Source: Onchocerca volvulus (Eukaryota > Nematoda > Chromadorea > Rhabditida > Onchocercidae). Taken from it: DNA of 64,000 nucleotides. This document shows, piece by piece, positions 1 to 13,570 of the stretch. Made by a program: the position numbers and the translations under genes. Within the stretch, counting starts at the first letter, position 1. Every line of letters starts with the position of its first letter. The notes beneath the pieces are model-generated. The model was not told where the DNA came from, did no database searches, and saw only the letters and a program-made list of their open reading frames with translations. The stretch is from the NCBI GenBank assembly GCA_000499405.2, contig HG738138.1, forward strand, positions 19,383,753-19,447,752. Reading direction: 5' to 3'.

Positions 1-407
1 TTTCTTTTTTTTTGCATTTTGAGAAGTTTTGTTATTCCTTTGCATTCACTTAAATATTTTTTTAAAATATTGTTTCAGTTGTTGCTAATAGTTAATTTCG
101 ACATATCCAGAAGGAGAAGGCATATTAAGGAGCTTGAGGGATAGATAAGGCTAACATGCTAGTTAATTCTTGCTATTTCTCCAGACTACTAGATTAAATC
201 TAAACTAATTATTGCAGTGAATAGCATGAATAATGAAGTGCAAAAGCGGATAAAAGATGTATTGTTATTAAGAAATCATAACACTAAATTGTCATCACGT
301 AAATATGAGAAGTTCCAGTTGATCAAGTATAATTCATATCACGATCAGAGAGGGAAAGATGAGAATGTAAAATTGCTGACAATTTTAGCAAAGAATAGAA
401 CTGAAAT
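1..407. other. upstream flank of cyk-4 copy 1
   Basis: AT-rich sequence with a short open frame from 217 whose predicted product is Lys/Asn-rich and resembles no family I know. It probably holds the promoter or 5' UTR of cyk-4 copy 1. A pyrimidine-rich acceptor-like site near 78 could mark an untranslated or trans-splice site. Nothing else is recognised. Confidence 0.35.
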
Positions 408-3400
408 ATGGATAAAATAGTGTGCAGCGGGAGATCTCGCGAAATTCTCAAGGAGTACAGTGCAAACAATAGTTTCGCGATGACTTTGATCGAGGGACAG
501 AACCAAATTGGTACTTCTTGCATTTTATGCTTTTTTTTTTGCCCTACCGTCAAAAAATTACAAGTGTATCAGGTATGAAAAGTATTATTTCAGATATACT
601 GAAAGTGCTTGACTTATTGGAACAAATGAGGCAGAATTGGAATTATGAAAAGATGAGAGCAGAAGTTATGGAAGAAAAGCTTAATCAGAAGAATAAAGAA
701 AAAGAGTGAGTTTTTTTTTTTTTTTCAAATCCGAAAGATTATGCAAATTTTTTATTAAATGAGGATATAGATGTAAATTTTTAAATATATATATTTGAAA
801 TAAATTACCTTATAATAGTTAAGTCTATATATAAAAACCAGTTCATGTTTTATACGTTTTATTTTGTATTTTTTGTTCTGTGCTATGCAATCTATTCTTT
901 CGAATGTCTCTTACGATTGAATTCCGGAAATTTTCCTCGTGTTTTGATCTTGGCTCATTTTCTGCCATATTGTTTATGAGGTTTGTATTCATGAATTGCA
1001 AGATATAGATTCTGCAATGCATGGATATTTTTGAACTTCATTGATTTTAGCGGATTGCGAAAAGAAATTCGGGTATACAAGGAGCAGCTTCGTGATGCTC
1101 GGACCCAAATCGCATCTCTAATGTCTGATAAGGAAAGTATGGAACATGATATTATGGAGTGGGAAAAAAAATTCGAACTTGTCAGTGATCTTTTGAAGGT
1201 GTCCATTTCATTATATATATATTTTTCCACCACATTATTAGTGCAGTCGAGCGAAGTTGAAATTTCAAACTTAGTTTCATTATATTTGGAAGCTTTCCTT
1301 TCCTTTTACTAAACATGACTGTTTTTTACAGGATCAATCACATCTAAGCATAGAGGATCGAGAGAGATTATTTGCAAGTGGCAACATACTCAATAAAAGA
1401 GCTGCTACACAACGAGAAACACGTATACGTTCAAGTTTCTTACATGATTCGTCAGATGGAGAAAATATAGACTACGATAAAACTGCTGATACATTTGATA
1501 TTTCATCAGATGAAATGAACGAATCGCGTTTGCGGAATGGGAAAGTTTACAGAAGGTAAAATCAATTTATTTTGTAAAATTAACTAAAAAAACTTTTGGT
1601 GTTATTCGTTTCTTAAGTCAGATCGCGCAGTATGGTTTCACTGGCAACAAGTCGTGTCTCATCAATGGCCAACAAGCGAACAAAGAAAAGCATGCTGATA
1701 GACACCGTTGAAGAAGAAGTGGTAAGCTTCAATTTGATTTGTTTAACAGTATGTTTTCAATGTTATCATTGCTATTCGATTTCTTAGTAAGTAAACTGCT
1801 ATCTTTAATTTTGGTGCAAATGGTTCACTGAACTGTGACGTTGCAGATACTCAACGAATTTTAGGAAACACCTTGTAAACGATCAAAAGATGGGACAGAA
1901 ACACAAATTACAGCAATAACTAGAGTGATTGCTGAAAACAAGAAATCACCTGCAGCTGAAATAGCCATTGGACCTTCCATGAATCGTTCATTGTCTTCAA
2001 CCAGTATTCTCGATGTTCGTGAAATTGCTGCATTGATTTTTTGTTACTAATTAATTGACTGATTGCCTTTCACTATGGTTCAGTGCATAAGATTCGAATT
2101 TTTTTGAGTTTTAAAAATATTTTCCGGATGATTCTCGGACTTCAAGTGATTGGCAGATTAAAAAGGCATGAAAATAATATTTTTAGAAGTCAAGAGAAAC
2201 AGTGACATTGCAAACAAATATGTTAACACCACGGCGTGGAACCAGTTCAATCGATTTGTTAGTTTTTTATTTCTAAAACTGAAAAGCTTGTTCTTAGTAT
2301 TTCTTCGTAAGGTGCAGTGTACCCTGCGAGATATGCCTTTTTAAATGATTGTCCAGTATCACAATTCCTAAGATATTGTTAGACTCACATTATAATTGAC
2401 ATTATTCTTACTGAATTGTTTCTTGACAGCAGTAATAGGTCTACTGCTCACGTTACCGATATGTTTATTAATTAGAACAATATAAACAATATGAAAAACG
2501 ATTTAAATAATTATACTTATTTTTCTCAAGATTTTTTTTTGAACATGTACTGACACATTTAAATTGTTTTACACGTGAGTTTTGTTGCCGATGGCATTAC
2601 TTTTCCTATTTTTGATAGCATTGCTTCGTCTAATTTCCCAAATACTCGCTAAAGCCTATATACTTATATTAATCGATCATTGGCTAGTGTATTTATATCT
2701 ATTGAAAAATGAAATTTCTTGAATTTAAACTAAACTCTGTAAATAATATATATGCTGCAGTAAGGCATTTGGTATATATTTCAAGTTAAAACTTTTGAGC
2801 AAACCGAGAAATATTCCAATTTATTGTTTTACATTGCTCATTAAATTTCCTGAATATAAAAAGCACTCTTTCTTACTCTATTTTTAGTTTAAAAATGAGA
2901 ATGAAGTTAGCTAGGATCATGTCGAGGAATGATAAGGATGTTAAAATTGAAATGGACAGTTTTTGATTACAAATAACTGAACGTTTATGAAATACTATAT
3001 GATGATATAATGAAGACTTTTTTATTAGTTTCCAAAAGGAAAAATAAGTTGGAACTATCTTATTTTCGAAGATATTTGTAACATCTGCATCATCGTAACT
3101 GGTAATTTGTGGGTTAGATTTGTAGAAATTATTATATGTATAATTATTGTTTGCGTTGTTTAACGTTGTTAGAAGAAGCAGTGTACTTTTGATTTGAAGT
3201 TTAACAACGTTTGAGATTGTCGAGTCAGAATCATCTTTTATTAATATTTGTTCACTTAATCATATAATGCTACTCACGTAAGAGTTATCAGATCTAATGC
3301 TTATGTAAATATATTCAACGCTGGAATAGTGCACAAGAATAAAAGTACAAGAATTCGTAAGATTTGTCATAAGTTATCTTTTTCACAATATTATCCGTAA

Positions 3401-5691
3401 AGTTTTTTCCGAGACGAAATTTCAAAATCATTTTATTGCATTGTTACTTTAACTTCGATTGGTACTTTTCCTGCTTCGTTTCATAGCATGTTTTTTTCGT
3501 AGCTCAGTGTAAAAAAGTATTTAGGATGTAACGTTTAGTTTAAGAAATATTACTTCATTTGCTATTAATTTCTTCAGAAGTGACTATATAAACCAAGATT
3601 GATTTTACATATATTTCTTCTGTGAAAATCTTTTTAAAGGAGAACTCCAGTTAGCGGCACGAAAACTTGGACTCGTGGTGCATCAATCTCAACACACCCA
3701 CATACATACATTAATCATAGTTCAATTCTTGGAGATCACTGCGAGGTATGTAATGGATGGATTGGGATTGTTGGAAAACAGGCTTACAAATGCTGCGGTA
3801 ATCTTTTTAAAATTCCACTAGATACAAATTTATTTTTTCAAGAAATTGTTTTTGACATCTGACAGAATTGAACGAAACAGTGTTGAGACATCACATAAGA
3901 AGAAGTGAAATTTTTCTTCAAAAGATGAGAAGAAATTTAGTTCTTCAAATATGTGATCGAGGTTTCACAATACTCTTTAATCATATATTTTCACATTCGT
4001 AACAATTCTTCAGATTGTGGTTTACATGTCCATAAAGCATGCATTGATAATGCACCAATGCCTTGTGTGCCACGAACTCCAACATCTCGCACACCTTCCA
4101 AACAACGTCCACGCTTGAAGGATTTATGTCCTCCCACACAGCCTATGATACCGCCAATTCTTATTCACTGCATTTTGGCTTTAGAAAAGAATCGATTATG
4201 TTCGGAGGGTATTTACCGAATTCCTGGGTAATTTATTGAATTCATTAGTTTTAAATTGACCCAGGAAAAAATTTTCGGAAGTATATAAATTAAAATAATT
4301 CAGAAAGTTTCGAGAAAGGAAGACTTTCTATCTCCGATTCATCTCCTGTAATTTCCAGAGACGACATACAGGTTCAGAAACTATTGAATGAATTTCAAAA
4401 TGGTCGTTCCATTCCGAAATTGGATTATCACGACACGGAAACAATAACAAGCTGCATTAAGCAATTCTTAATTAAGCTACGGGTTCGTTCGATGAGTATC
4501 TTTTGTTCTTCCTTCAACATAATTTTAAATCGCTATGAATGGGTGTTGAATAATATATAAATCCTGCAAATTTGTAGAACTCTTTAAATATCTATAAATT
4601 TCAATTTGCAGGATCCAGTAATCCCGAGCACATCTTGGGAGGAATTTGTTAACGCTGCCGAAGCGGATGATATTAAAACTCTGAATAATGGAATTATGGA
4701 TTTACCCTATCCAAATCGAGATACATTGGCTTTCCTCTGTGCTCATTTTCAAAAGGTCAGTTTACTTGAAAATTATGAGTTAAAGTTGTAGGTATTTTTC
4801 CAATTTTCGAACCGGTATTTTCTCTTCATTATATAATAAGCCACTGCATCAATGGCCATTAGTAGAAATAATCATCCAACATCTAACATTCTACTACTTT
4901 TTTTTGAAATGAAATTCGAGAAGATTTAGGAAAATTTAGCTTTATTATATTTTGATTCAGTGTCTTTTATCTTTCTGCTTCAATTTTGATTTCAGATTTG
5001 TAATAATTGCATTCAAAACAAGATGCCTCCAAATGTCCTAGCACGTTGCGTTGCAGCAGTGATTATAGGTCCAGCTCCTCCACATGTATTGAAAACTGAT
5101 GAAGAAGCAAAGCAGGTCACTGCACGATTTTTTCAAATAAATTTGAATATTTCATTATCCGAACAAATTTTATACCTCCTAGAGTTATGTTATATGAGAG
5201 ACGCAAGAAGATTTTGCAAATTTTTAAAAGAAGTGTAGTAAATGGAAAAAAAGTAAAATTTCTAATACTTGTTTTGCAGGTGATGGTAATGTTAGCTTTG
5301 CTCAGGATGCCTCCAGACTATTGGCCTAAGTTTTACAATTTTGATAATGGAATACCATTGATCAACAGCCCCAAGTAGTAAGCAACGGTCCTATAAAGCA
5401 AAACAAAGATAATAAAATAGAACAATTTTTTGGCATTATTATAAACCTCTCAATGCTGCAGTATTTTATTTTTTATTTTTTTTTGTATAGATTTAGTAAA
5501 AAAATAGAGAAAGTATCATACAGATATTTTTCAGTACATCATATGACAACAAGAAACCTGTCAAAACTCCGTACAAGAATCCAAATAAATCAATTCTGGG
5601 GCCAGTTGAAACTCCACCATCCGGACAAGAAACAAATACTTATCGACCGAAAATATCAAGACGAAAACATTTCCTTGGCGACATTTTTTGA
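408..5691 (+). CDS. cyk-4: CYK-4 / RACGAP1-like Rho GTPase-activating protein, tandem copy 1
   Basis: Centralspindlin RhoGAP, which with the kinesin MKLP1/ZEN-4 bundles midzone microtubules and controls Rho during cytokinesis. Exons: 408-510, 573-705, 1051-1198, 1332-1555, 1622-1721, 1865-2014, 2187-2257, 3640-3797, 4014-4227, 4359-4482, 4612-4755, 4996-5115, 5280-5374, 5535-5691. They sum to 1941 nt (646 aa plus stop). The order matches the family: N-terminal coiled coil (LEQMRQNW...[14 protein letters not shown]), acidic linker [15 protein letters not shown], a C1 zinc-binding domain (CEVC, then [12 protein letters not shown] and PCVP), a RhoGAP domain with the arginine finger in EGIYRIPG and the conserved NRDTLAFL, then a C-terminal ILGPVETPP like LLGPVTTP of human RACGAP1. 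The start at 408 follows an in-frame TGA at 402. Without splicing at 5374 the last coding block would end at TAG; copy 2 supports the splice. No broken frame is seen. An additional upstream exon cannot be excluded. Confidence 0.9.
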
Positions 5692-7919
5692 ACTTGGCTT
5701 TATTTCATGTTTTCGATGTGAAAATACTTTTATTCTTTTCATTGAAAACCTTTTTAACGCTTACTTTTTTGAGATACAACTCATAACCTTTTGGGAGGGC
5801 ATTCAGCAGCATCGATATTCTGATGCATCATTTCCTTTTGCGACATGCGAGACGGCATAGATTGGATTGTTGCATACTATCATAGTGGAATACAACTTGT
5901 TAGTATATATAAGCATTTTTCAAAAAATGAATTTTTCAAAATCTTTGACATCTCAATTGATCTTGTCCAACTGAGCTGAATTCTCGCTGTCTTTAAACAT
6001 TCCATTCATTATTTTCTACCGCAATTTTTTTGATAGAGCTAATTCTTTGTTAATTGAAATAAATATATTTCTTTTGAGCTGAATTCTCTTCGTCTCTTAA
6101 CATTCCATTCATTATTTTTAGTATCTTAAACACCTCAAATTTTTAAGGAGAGTTTTATGCCTTCTGATATGTTATTATCACAAGGCATAGCTTACTTGGA
6201 ACCTTACTGATAATGACACAAATTTGCACAAGAGAATTTTTTCGTACTGATTTGTTCTTGTCCTGAAGCAACATAAATAACAGTTGAATTTTATTCAAAC
6301 TTCCAAACTGGAAAGCCAAGTTTATTTGTCAAATAGCAAACTTCGAATTAAAAATAATTTTGGTGATAATAATTTGGCCATATTCTGTAATACTGAAATG
6401 TTTGGTGCAAATATTTATTTCTTGTTCTTCCTGTATATCACATCCTCTGATGGTCACTATACAGTATCATTATAAGCCTTTCCATCACCTATTGATTCGT
6501 TTTTGAGGACATTAACATATTACTTTGTGTACAATAGTACTTAAAATATCCAGTTGCAGTTCTGCTAGATGCTTTTATGACGTCAGTAAAATGTTTTGCG
6601 CTGATAATAGTTTTGTTTATTACGCAATGGTTAAATTCGACCTCTGGCCTAGAGGAGTATGAGAGATAAAAAAATTACACTGTTGACTGCGTGAATAGAT
6701 TGCCAGAACAACTATTAATTTATAATCCAACATTAGAATGTACATCGCATGGTCCATACTTCGGGCTGCAAGAGGAGCAATTCTAAAATTTATGGAAGGC
6801 GGGAAGAGTGGGACAGCGGAAAATTTCAAAATGATTTCAATTTTTCAAACAGTATAATATTTTTTACAATTGCGCACTTAGTTGAGGTTTTCAAGTTTCA
6901 TCTGAATTTCACATTATGGCGGAACAGTTTACTTTTTTCCCGTATATATACCAATTTTTTCATGCAGCCATATGTGTCATTGTAGTTCAGCTCGCATGGT
7001 TTTATCTAAATGTTTGCCTCGGTGCTATTTATTGAAAACGTAACATTCTATATCTGCCAGAATGCTTCAGTATGAATTTTTTATCATTTTGTTATTATCT
7101 TGTGAAAAAGATTGGCATCCATCATCTCTGCACTTACAGCTTATGCGAAGCAAAAGTTTATTTTTCCTTGCAGGAAAAAACATTTGTAAGGAGTGATGAA
7201 TGACAACATTTGCTGTGATAGATCTCGTATTATTTTGAATGAGTATGCCGAAACAATCAATATTGCCAGATTTCTTGTTGAGGGACAAAACATCCGTAAG
7301 TTATTGTTTTCAAAAGGTAAACAATATTAATTACGTGAAGGGACATATATACAGTTTCATCGCACTATTTTGCGCTTAGTACATTTTAAAGCACTGAGAA
7401 ATGATAATACCAAAATTTTCACGAAGTTGCTAATTAAAACGATTATACAATTCAGTGTTTTTATCACATTTGTTATTCTACAGTTCGGATTTAGAAAATA
7501 TTTGTTACAGAATTGGTTTTGAAATTATATTCTTTACATTTCATTTCTGCAGGTCTTTTTGAGGTTTGAAGTTAATGTCACGCAGCGTATTAACAAGATT
7601 ACTATACTCTGTTTAAATCAGTTGTAAAACTATGAATCTTTTGTATAATTTTGGCTTTTACAATAATTTTGAGAATTGTACTTGGTTCCTTCCATTTACC
7701 ATTTCTTTTATATGTCTCTTACATGTGTACTGCAAGTAGCTAATGATTTTGCAAATGAAAATGAATCGAATTGCATTTTATCATTACATTATTGTATCAT
7801 GGCCTAATAGAAGAATCGATTACCATTTGATAGAAAATAATGCTTGAAATGCATAAACTTATTTAACATTTTAAATCGATAGCTTGCCAGAGCAGTGAGA
7901 ATTCTTATGTGCGAGAGTC
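5692..7919. other. spacer between the cyk-4 copies
   Basis: About 2.2 kb without a supportable gene. The open frames on both strands are short and give no recognisable product. A 45-nt segment is duplicated near 5972 and 6075 (listed separately). The 3' UTR of copy 1 and the promoter of copy 2 should lie here. Confidence 0.5.
5972..6119. repeat. diverged direct repeat, about 45 nt, two copies
   Basis: The segment beginning TGAGCTGAATTCTC and ending CATTCCATTCATTATTTT occurs at about 5972-6015 and again at about 6075-6118, spaced about 103 nt. The copies differ by several substitutions and a small indel in the middle. It lies just after the stop of cyk-4 copy 1, so it may be in the 3' UTR. 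It looks like a local duplication, not a known mobile element. Confidence 0.7.
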
Positions 7920-10900
7920 ATGTCATTCAGTTTCAATTCAACCACTAGCATTCAATTAAGGTAAAAGAAATCAAGTCTCCGTAATTTTCGGATAATTTTA
8001 ATTTTGATCTTTTTTATTTCTCTAAAATCCTGAAAACCTTTCCAGATTGAAATTTTTTGATTGGTTTGTAAGAAATCATTACAATATTATCTTTCAGGTA
8101 CTGAATTTATACATCTCATTGATATACTGGAAAACATGCGACAAAACTGGAACGCGGAAAAATTGAGGGCAGATGCTTTACAAGAACAAATGAATACTCG
8201 AGAATATGATTGCAGGTGAATTAGTTGAACAGTCATTGTTTTTTACATTGAAAACATGTTCTTAATGACTTAAATTAAAAATTCAATTTGAAAATACTAT
8301 TGAAAATTATAAATCTTGTATCAGATCCACTTTTTGTCAATTAACAGTTGTTGAATAGTTCAATTTTATCAATTAACTCCGAAAAAAAAAATCTGTTCAA
8401 TAACCATTGGGTTGGGCATAACTATTTTTAGTTAGGACTCTGCTGAAGTTCAGAACTTATTAGAACATTTGATTAATCTCATGTAATAGCAACACTCAAT
8501 CTTCCTTTGATTTTTTTCTGTTCTTTTTTCCATGTTGTTAAATTTGGCACGTAAATGTCAATAGAAAGCCTACATAATTTGTAAAAATTGTTAATCTTCA
8601 GAAATTCCGGGTTATAAATAAGATCTTTTAAAGAAATATTCAGAAGGATTGGAAATAAATGGGATAATCTGAAGAGAAGATAAACAAAATTCTCGAAACT
8701 AGATTGAAAAATACCAAACATAGGAAAAAAAAAAAATCATGTGGAAACAACTAAATTAGGAATGCCTCGAAAAATTAAGTTTGCGAAGCGGTCAAGTCAT
8801 GGAAGTTTATTTTCAATTTTCATTCGTATTTTTGGATTTAATGTGAAGTATTTGAATAGCTAAACAACCAACTGTTTGTAAACTTCTGTTTTATCACTTT
8901 TAGTGGATTGCTACAAGAAAATCGAAAATACAAAGAACAGCTTCGGGATGCACGTGCTCAGATTACTATGTTGATGTCTGATAAGCAAAATTTAGAGCGT
9001 GATATGGTTGAATTGGAAAAGAAATTTGCATTAGTCAATGAACTATTGAAGGTTTAAATTAAAGTCTACGTATATTAAGGATATTCAGTAATGAATGAAA
9101 TAATTGTGTTCTTCATTTATATTCTTCAAACTTGAAATTACTATTTTAGAATGACCAATCATTGTTGAAAGAGGAAAACTGGCAGAAACTATCATTTTTG
9201 AAAAAAAAATCATCGTTTAATGAGCCGGTTATGGCAGAAAAGCAAGTGCAAATACGTCGTGAAGTTTCACGTACATTATCACGTGGCGACGACGTTGATT
9301 ATGACAAGACGGGTGACTCTATAGACATTTCGTATGACGACTCTGATGAATCGCATTTACGGAATGGCAAAGTGTACAGAAGGTGAGAAATTTTCGTATT
9401 ATCTTGATTTCTATTTTTTTCTATTTTACTTTTTGGTGGCAGTGTCTTCATTTTGTGATATTTTTTAGATCACGAAGCTTAGTTGCTCTTTCAAGTAATC
9501 ATAATTCTGTGGCTACCGTGAAGCGTTCCAAAGATTCCAAAAGAATGAACACTGTTGAAGAGGAAATGGCAAGTTCTAAAAAGTTGCAGAAACTCGTAGT
9601 TTTGCTATGATAATATAGTAAGATAATTGTTCTAATGCACCATGAAACTTCTTTTTTTTTTTTTTTTTTTTCTCCGCTGTCGAAAAATGGATCTGAATTA
9701 TAAGAAGCTGTTAAATTGGAATTCAGGCTAAGACATCAGAAAAACAGTTGTGCTATTCTTGCACTGTTTGTTATACTTAATTTCCTTTTCATTCCCAGGC
9801 ATGTAGTAGGGTTAATTTATTGGGCTCATGATTTCCACAGAACTTTTAAGGGCACTCCGTGCAAACGATCAAAAGATGGAACTGAAACTATCATTACAAC
9901 GACAACAATAACTTTGAATCCAGATGGAAGAAAACCACCAGCAGCCAGTGTCTCACTCAGACGTTCTATGAATCGATCAATGTCAGAATCGAATATTCAA
10001 AATGTTTGTTTTGAACTATTGTTTTTGCAATTTTTCGCATAAATTTATTTCATAATATACGGTGTCTTTCCCTTTTATAATTTCTTCCCTTTTCACTTGG
10101 CGTTTTATGAAGTTTTTTCAGAATGTTGTAGACTGGATACAGATTGTTAGTTTTCGAATCTTCATATCTTATCGTTTTAGCAAAACAAAGAAGCCACGGT
10201 AGATTCGACGACAAAATTTAATGCAGTCACACCACGATGTGGAGCTAGTACTCTCGATTTGTAAGAATTTTGATTCTCACAATATTTTACAAATGCATGA
10301 GAATAACTAATTATATGATCATAATTCTCTGTGTGATCATAATTTCATCTTTTTAGGAAGTACTAAAATACTGTTTTCTCCGTTATATGCTCATTTGTTA
10401 ACAGGAATAAGTTTTTATTTTATTCAACTTTGCAGTAATCCAACTTTGCATTTCTTATTCATTAAGACCGCCACAAATAACGTTAGGCGTTGTGTTGACG
10501 ATGGATAATGATGGATAATAATTGTAGAGTTGGATTATTTTTTAAATGAGTTTTCGCCCATTGAAGTTATTCCTCGACGTCTACCGAACAGCGAACATTC
10601 AGATAAATACCAGTCTGTCTTTGTAGCGGATAAAATTAAAGTAAAATAGTGTAAGCTTGTCCGCTTCAAAAGTGAAACAAAAATCATGTGAAATAGAAAT
10701 AAAATTACCAGAAGCGAAATTAAAAAGTTCTAATTTAAAGTCAGTTTTAAATTATGGATGGGTCTAATTTGTCGCATGTGCAGAAAATGTTCTTGAAAGT
10801 TCTCAGCAGAAATTATTTAATTGACTCAGTATGGCTACAGTTCTAAACGTCATGGTGTAAATCATATGATCTAAGAACACCTGAATAAGGCAACCAAGTT

Positions 10901-13570
10901 CTAAAAATTGAGGTCAGATTAGATGCAAATAATATACTGTTATGAATCCGATTCTTAGATAAATTGTTCACTCAATTCGATAATAATTGTCCGATTTCTG
11001 GCGCTATTAGAGAATACAACACTAATTTTGTCCTTTGATTATTATTTCAATATCAGCTACATTTTTTCAGCAAAAAAAGAAAAAAAAAGTGATATATGCA
11101 AATGTAGCATTTTTAAAGTGGCTCGTACGAATAGAATAATAAATTTTTGCCACTGTAATTTTCACTCATTATTTTATGCAGTATATTATAAGTGGTTTAT
11201 CTGCATTTACTATTGGAAATTTGATTTTTTGCCAGTAAGCTATCGTTTTTCTCAATTTTGTGTTACATCGATATTAACATTTGATAATTAATTTTTTGCA
11301 TGCTTATTTATGAAGCTTCAGTAGTAGCTTTGTTGCATGAAATTAGTGCAGCGAGATTTTTGGAGGATTAGTGTAATTTTGATGGCATGATTAACTTCGA
11401 GATTTTTCAATGCGGATTTCACTGTGATTTCATTGAGAAATTGGATTTTAGATGTTGTTTAGAGATTGAAAAGAAACAGCGAATCTCTGTTCTTTCTTAA
11501 TCTGTTTTGCTCTTTTTTATTTGGAACAAATTTGTAATGCCATGCTTGTACATTTGTTCGAAAGAGTTGAATTTTTCGTGCTGTAAAGCTTATTTAGGTT
11601 TTCAGATGTTTTGGATATTAAAGGATATTAGTATCTAAATATAGTTTTAACTTGATAATTGATTAAAATATTGGGAATAATTGCCTTATATCTGATAGTT
11701 TAGGCGCAGTCCGCACACTGCGGTCAAGACTTGGACCAATGGTTCTTCAATCGAAACTCGACCACATACCTTTGCCAATTTCACATCAATTCTCGGTGAT
11801 CGCTGTGAAGTTTGTAACCGTTGGATTGGGCTTGCTGGAAAAGCGGCTTACAAATGTGCAGGTAAGCAAAATTAGCTTTTCGTGCAGAAAAGCAGTCATT
11901 TATGTTCGGTTTTTCATATAAGATTTTATTGTGGAATGTCGTTTCGGAATTATATAGAGTATATCGGGGATTTTTACAGTTCCAGATTTTTTCCATTTTT
12001 TTTATCTTTTCCAAAAATTCAGACTGTGGAATTCGTTTACATAAATCATGCACAAGAAATGCTCCGATCCCTTGCGTACCTCGAACAGCAACACCTCGAA
12101 CACCTGCCAAACAACGTCCTCGGCTGAAAGATTTTTGTCCATCAACTCAGCCGATGATTCCGTCTCTCATCATACACTGTGTCCTGGTTTTGGATAAGGA
12201 TCGTTTGAATACAGAAGGCATTTATCGGATTCCGGGGTAAGTGTTATATTTTTCTTATTATTTGATATTATATTTGATTTTTTGATAATAGAAATGAGCT
12301 CTACGGTTTCAGCTTTGTGGTAGTGTTTTTGTTTCATATGGAATTGATTAAAATTGTTATATTTATTTAGTGATTTCCTTTTCCGTAATTGAAGTGTTTT
12401 TCTACTTTCAGACAGGAATCACAAATTGTTAAATTACTAAATGAATTCAAAAATGGTCGATCACTGCCGAAATTAGAATATCAAGATACGGAGACAATCA
12501 CTGGTTGTATAAAACGCTTCCTACGGGAAATAAGGGTTAGTTGATAAAATTTTATAAATTTGCTTTTGTCATTATACTAATAGCTTCCAAGTTATTATTT
12601 TTTTAGGATCCAGTGATTCCGATGTCGTCTTGGGAAGAATTTGTAGGTGCCGCTGAACGTGATGACTTGGAGGCTTTGAATCGCTCAGTGATGGATTTAC
12701 CCTATCCAAATAGAGATACTCTCGCATTTCTTTGCTCGCATTTCCAACGGGTTTATTTATTTTCTTTTTTATAATCTCATATTTCTTTAATTTTTTAAAA
12801 GACTCTGAAATTTTGAAGACATTTTATTTCAGGTTTGTGATAATCGCTCACGAAATAAGATGTCTCCAGAGGTTCTAGCTCGTTGTATTGCTCCAACCAT
12901 TGTTGGCCGCGCTCCGCCACGTGCCATAAGTATAGCACAAAATGCTGATGAAGTAGCAAAACAGGTAATTTTAGATTTTAGAGATGAAATTTATATGCTG
13001 GAAAGTCTTAAATACATCTAGAGTTTTGAAATGGCTGATCTTTACTGAAATAAATATTCCTTCCAGATCATGGTATTGTTGGCTTTGCTTAGAATGCCAC
13101 ATGACTATTGGCGAAAGTTCTATGCATTTGATCAAGAAAGACCTCTGCTGAAAAGTCCGACAAGGTAGTATCTATATTTGAAAAAACTGCATTATGTTTT
13201 GAAGTAGAATTTTGTTCTCATTCATTTAACTAAATGATAATTTTGTGGCAAAAATAAATGGGAGAATGGTTAATCTTTTAACTCGTAGCATTGTCCTAGA
13301 GTACCGCACATTAGCTTGCTTAGTATTTTCGAAATATTTAAAATCAAGTTGAAAATTTTAAAATTTTGCAGTGGACCAACTGCAACACTCATTTACAATC
13401 AGGAGAGTAGGACTCCAATTCGGCCTTCATTCAGAGTCCCGAGCAATAATGACCGGAAGGATCCGAATAAATCGATGTTAGGACCAGTTCAAACACCAAC
13501 TGGAAAACAGCCAAAAGAAACTGAGCCTTCGTGGAGTAAACGTGAAAAGTTTTTTGCCGATCTATACTAA
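7920..13570 (+). CDS. cyk-4: CYK-4 / RACGAP1-like Rho GTPase-activating protein, tandem copy 2
   Basis: Second complete paralogue in the same orientation, about 2.2 kb after copy 1. Exons: 8098-8215, 8904-9051, 9150-9382, 9469-9568, 9851-10003, 10181-10260, 11704-11861, 12023-12236, 12412-12535, 12607-12750, 12833-12964, 13067-13164, 13372-13570. Every intron falls at the same place and phase as in copy 1, including the long intron before the C1 domain (1443 nt here, 1382 nt in copy 1). The protein has the coiled coil, [16 protein letters not shown]1 residues ([21 protein letters not shown]), arginine finger EGIYRIPG and C-terminal [12 protein letters not shown]. The intron at 9569-9850 appears to use a GC donor. 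The first exon is unresolved: ATG 7920 reads [13 protein letters not shown] up to a good donor at 7961, but its phase does not fit exon 8098. The body is secure, the 5' end is not. Confidence 0.87.

Noticed and set aside
217..420. Plus-strand frame MNSMNNEVQK... as the cyk-4 start
   Set aside because: It ends at 420 out of frame with the cyk-4 exon that begins at 408; the 408 start joins exon 2 in phase and this one does not.
5453..5860. 135-codon plus-strand frame at the end of cyk-4 copy 1
   Set aside because: It overlaps the last cyk-4 exon (5535-5691) in another frame; only the cyk-4 frame gives the ILGPVETPP tail shared with copy 2.
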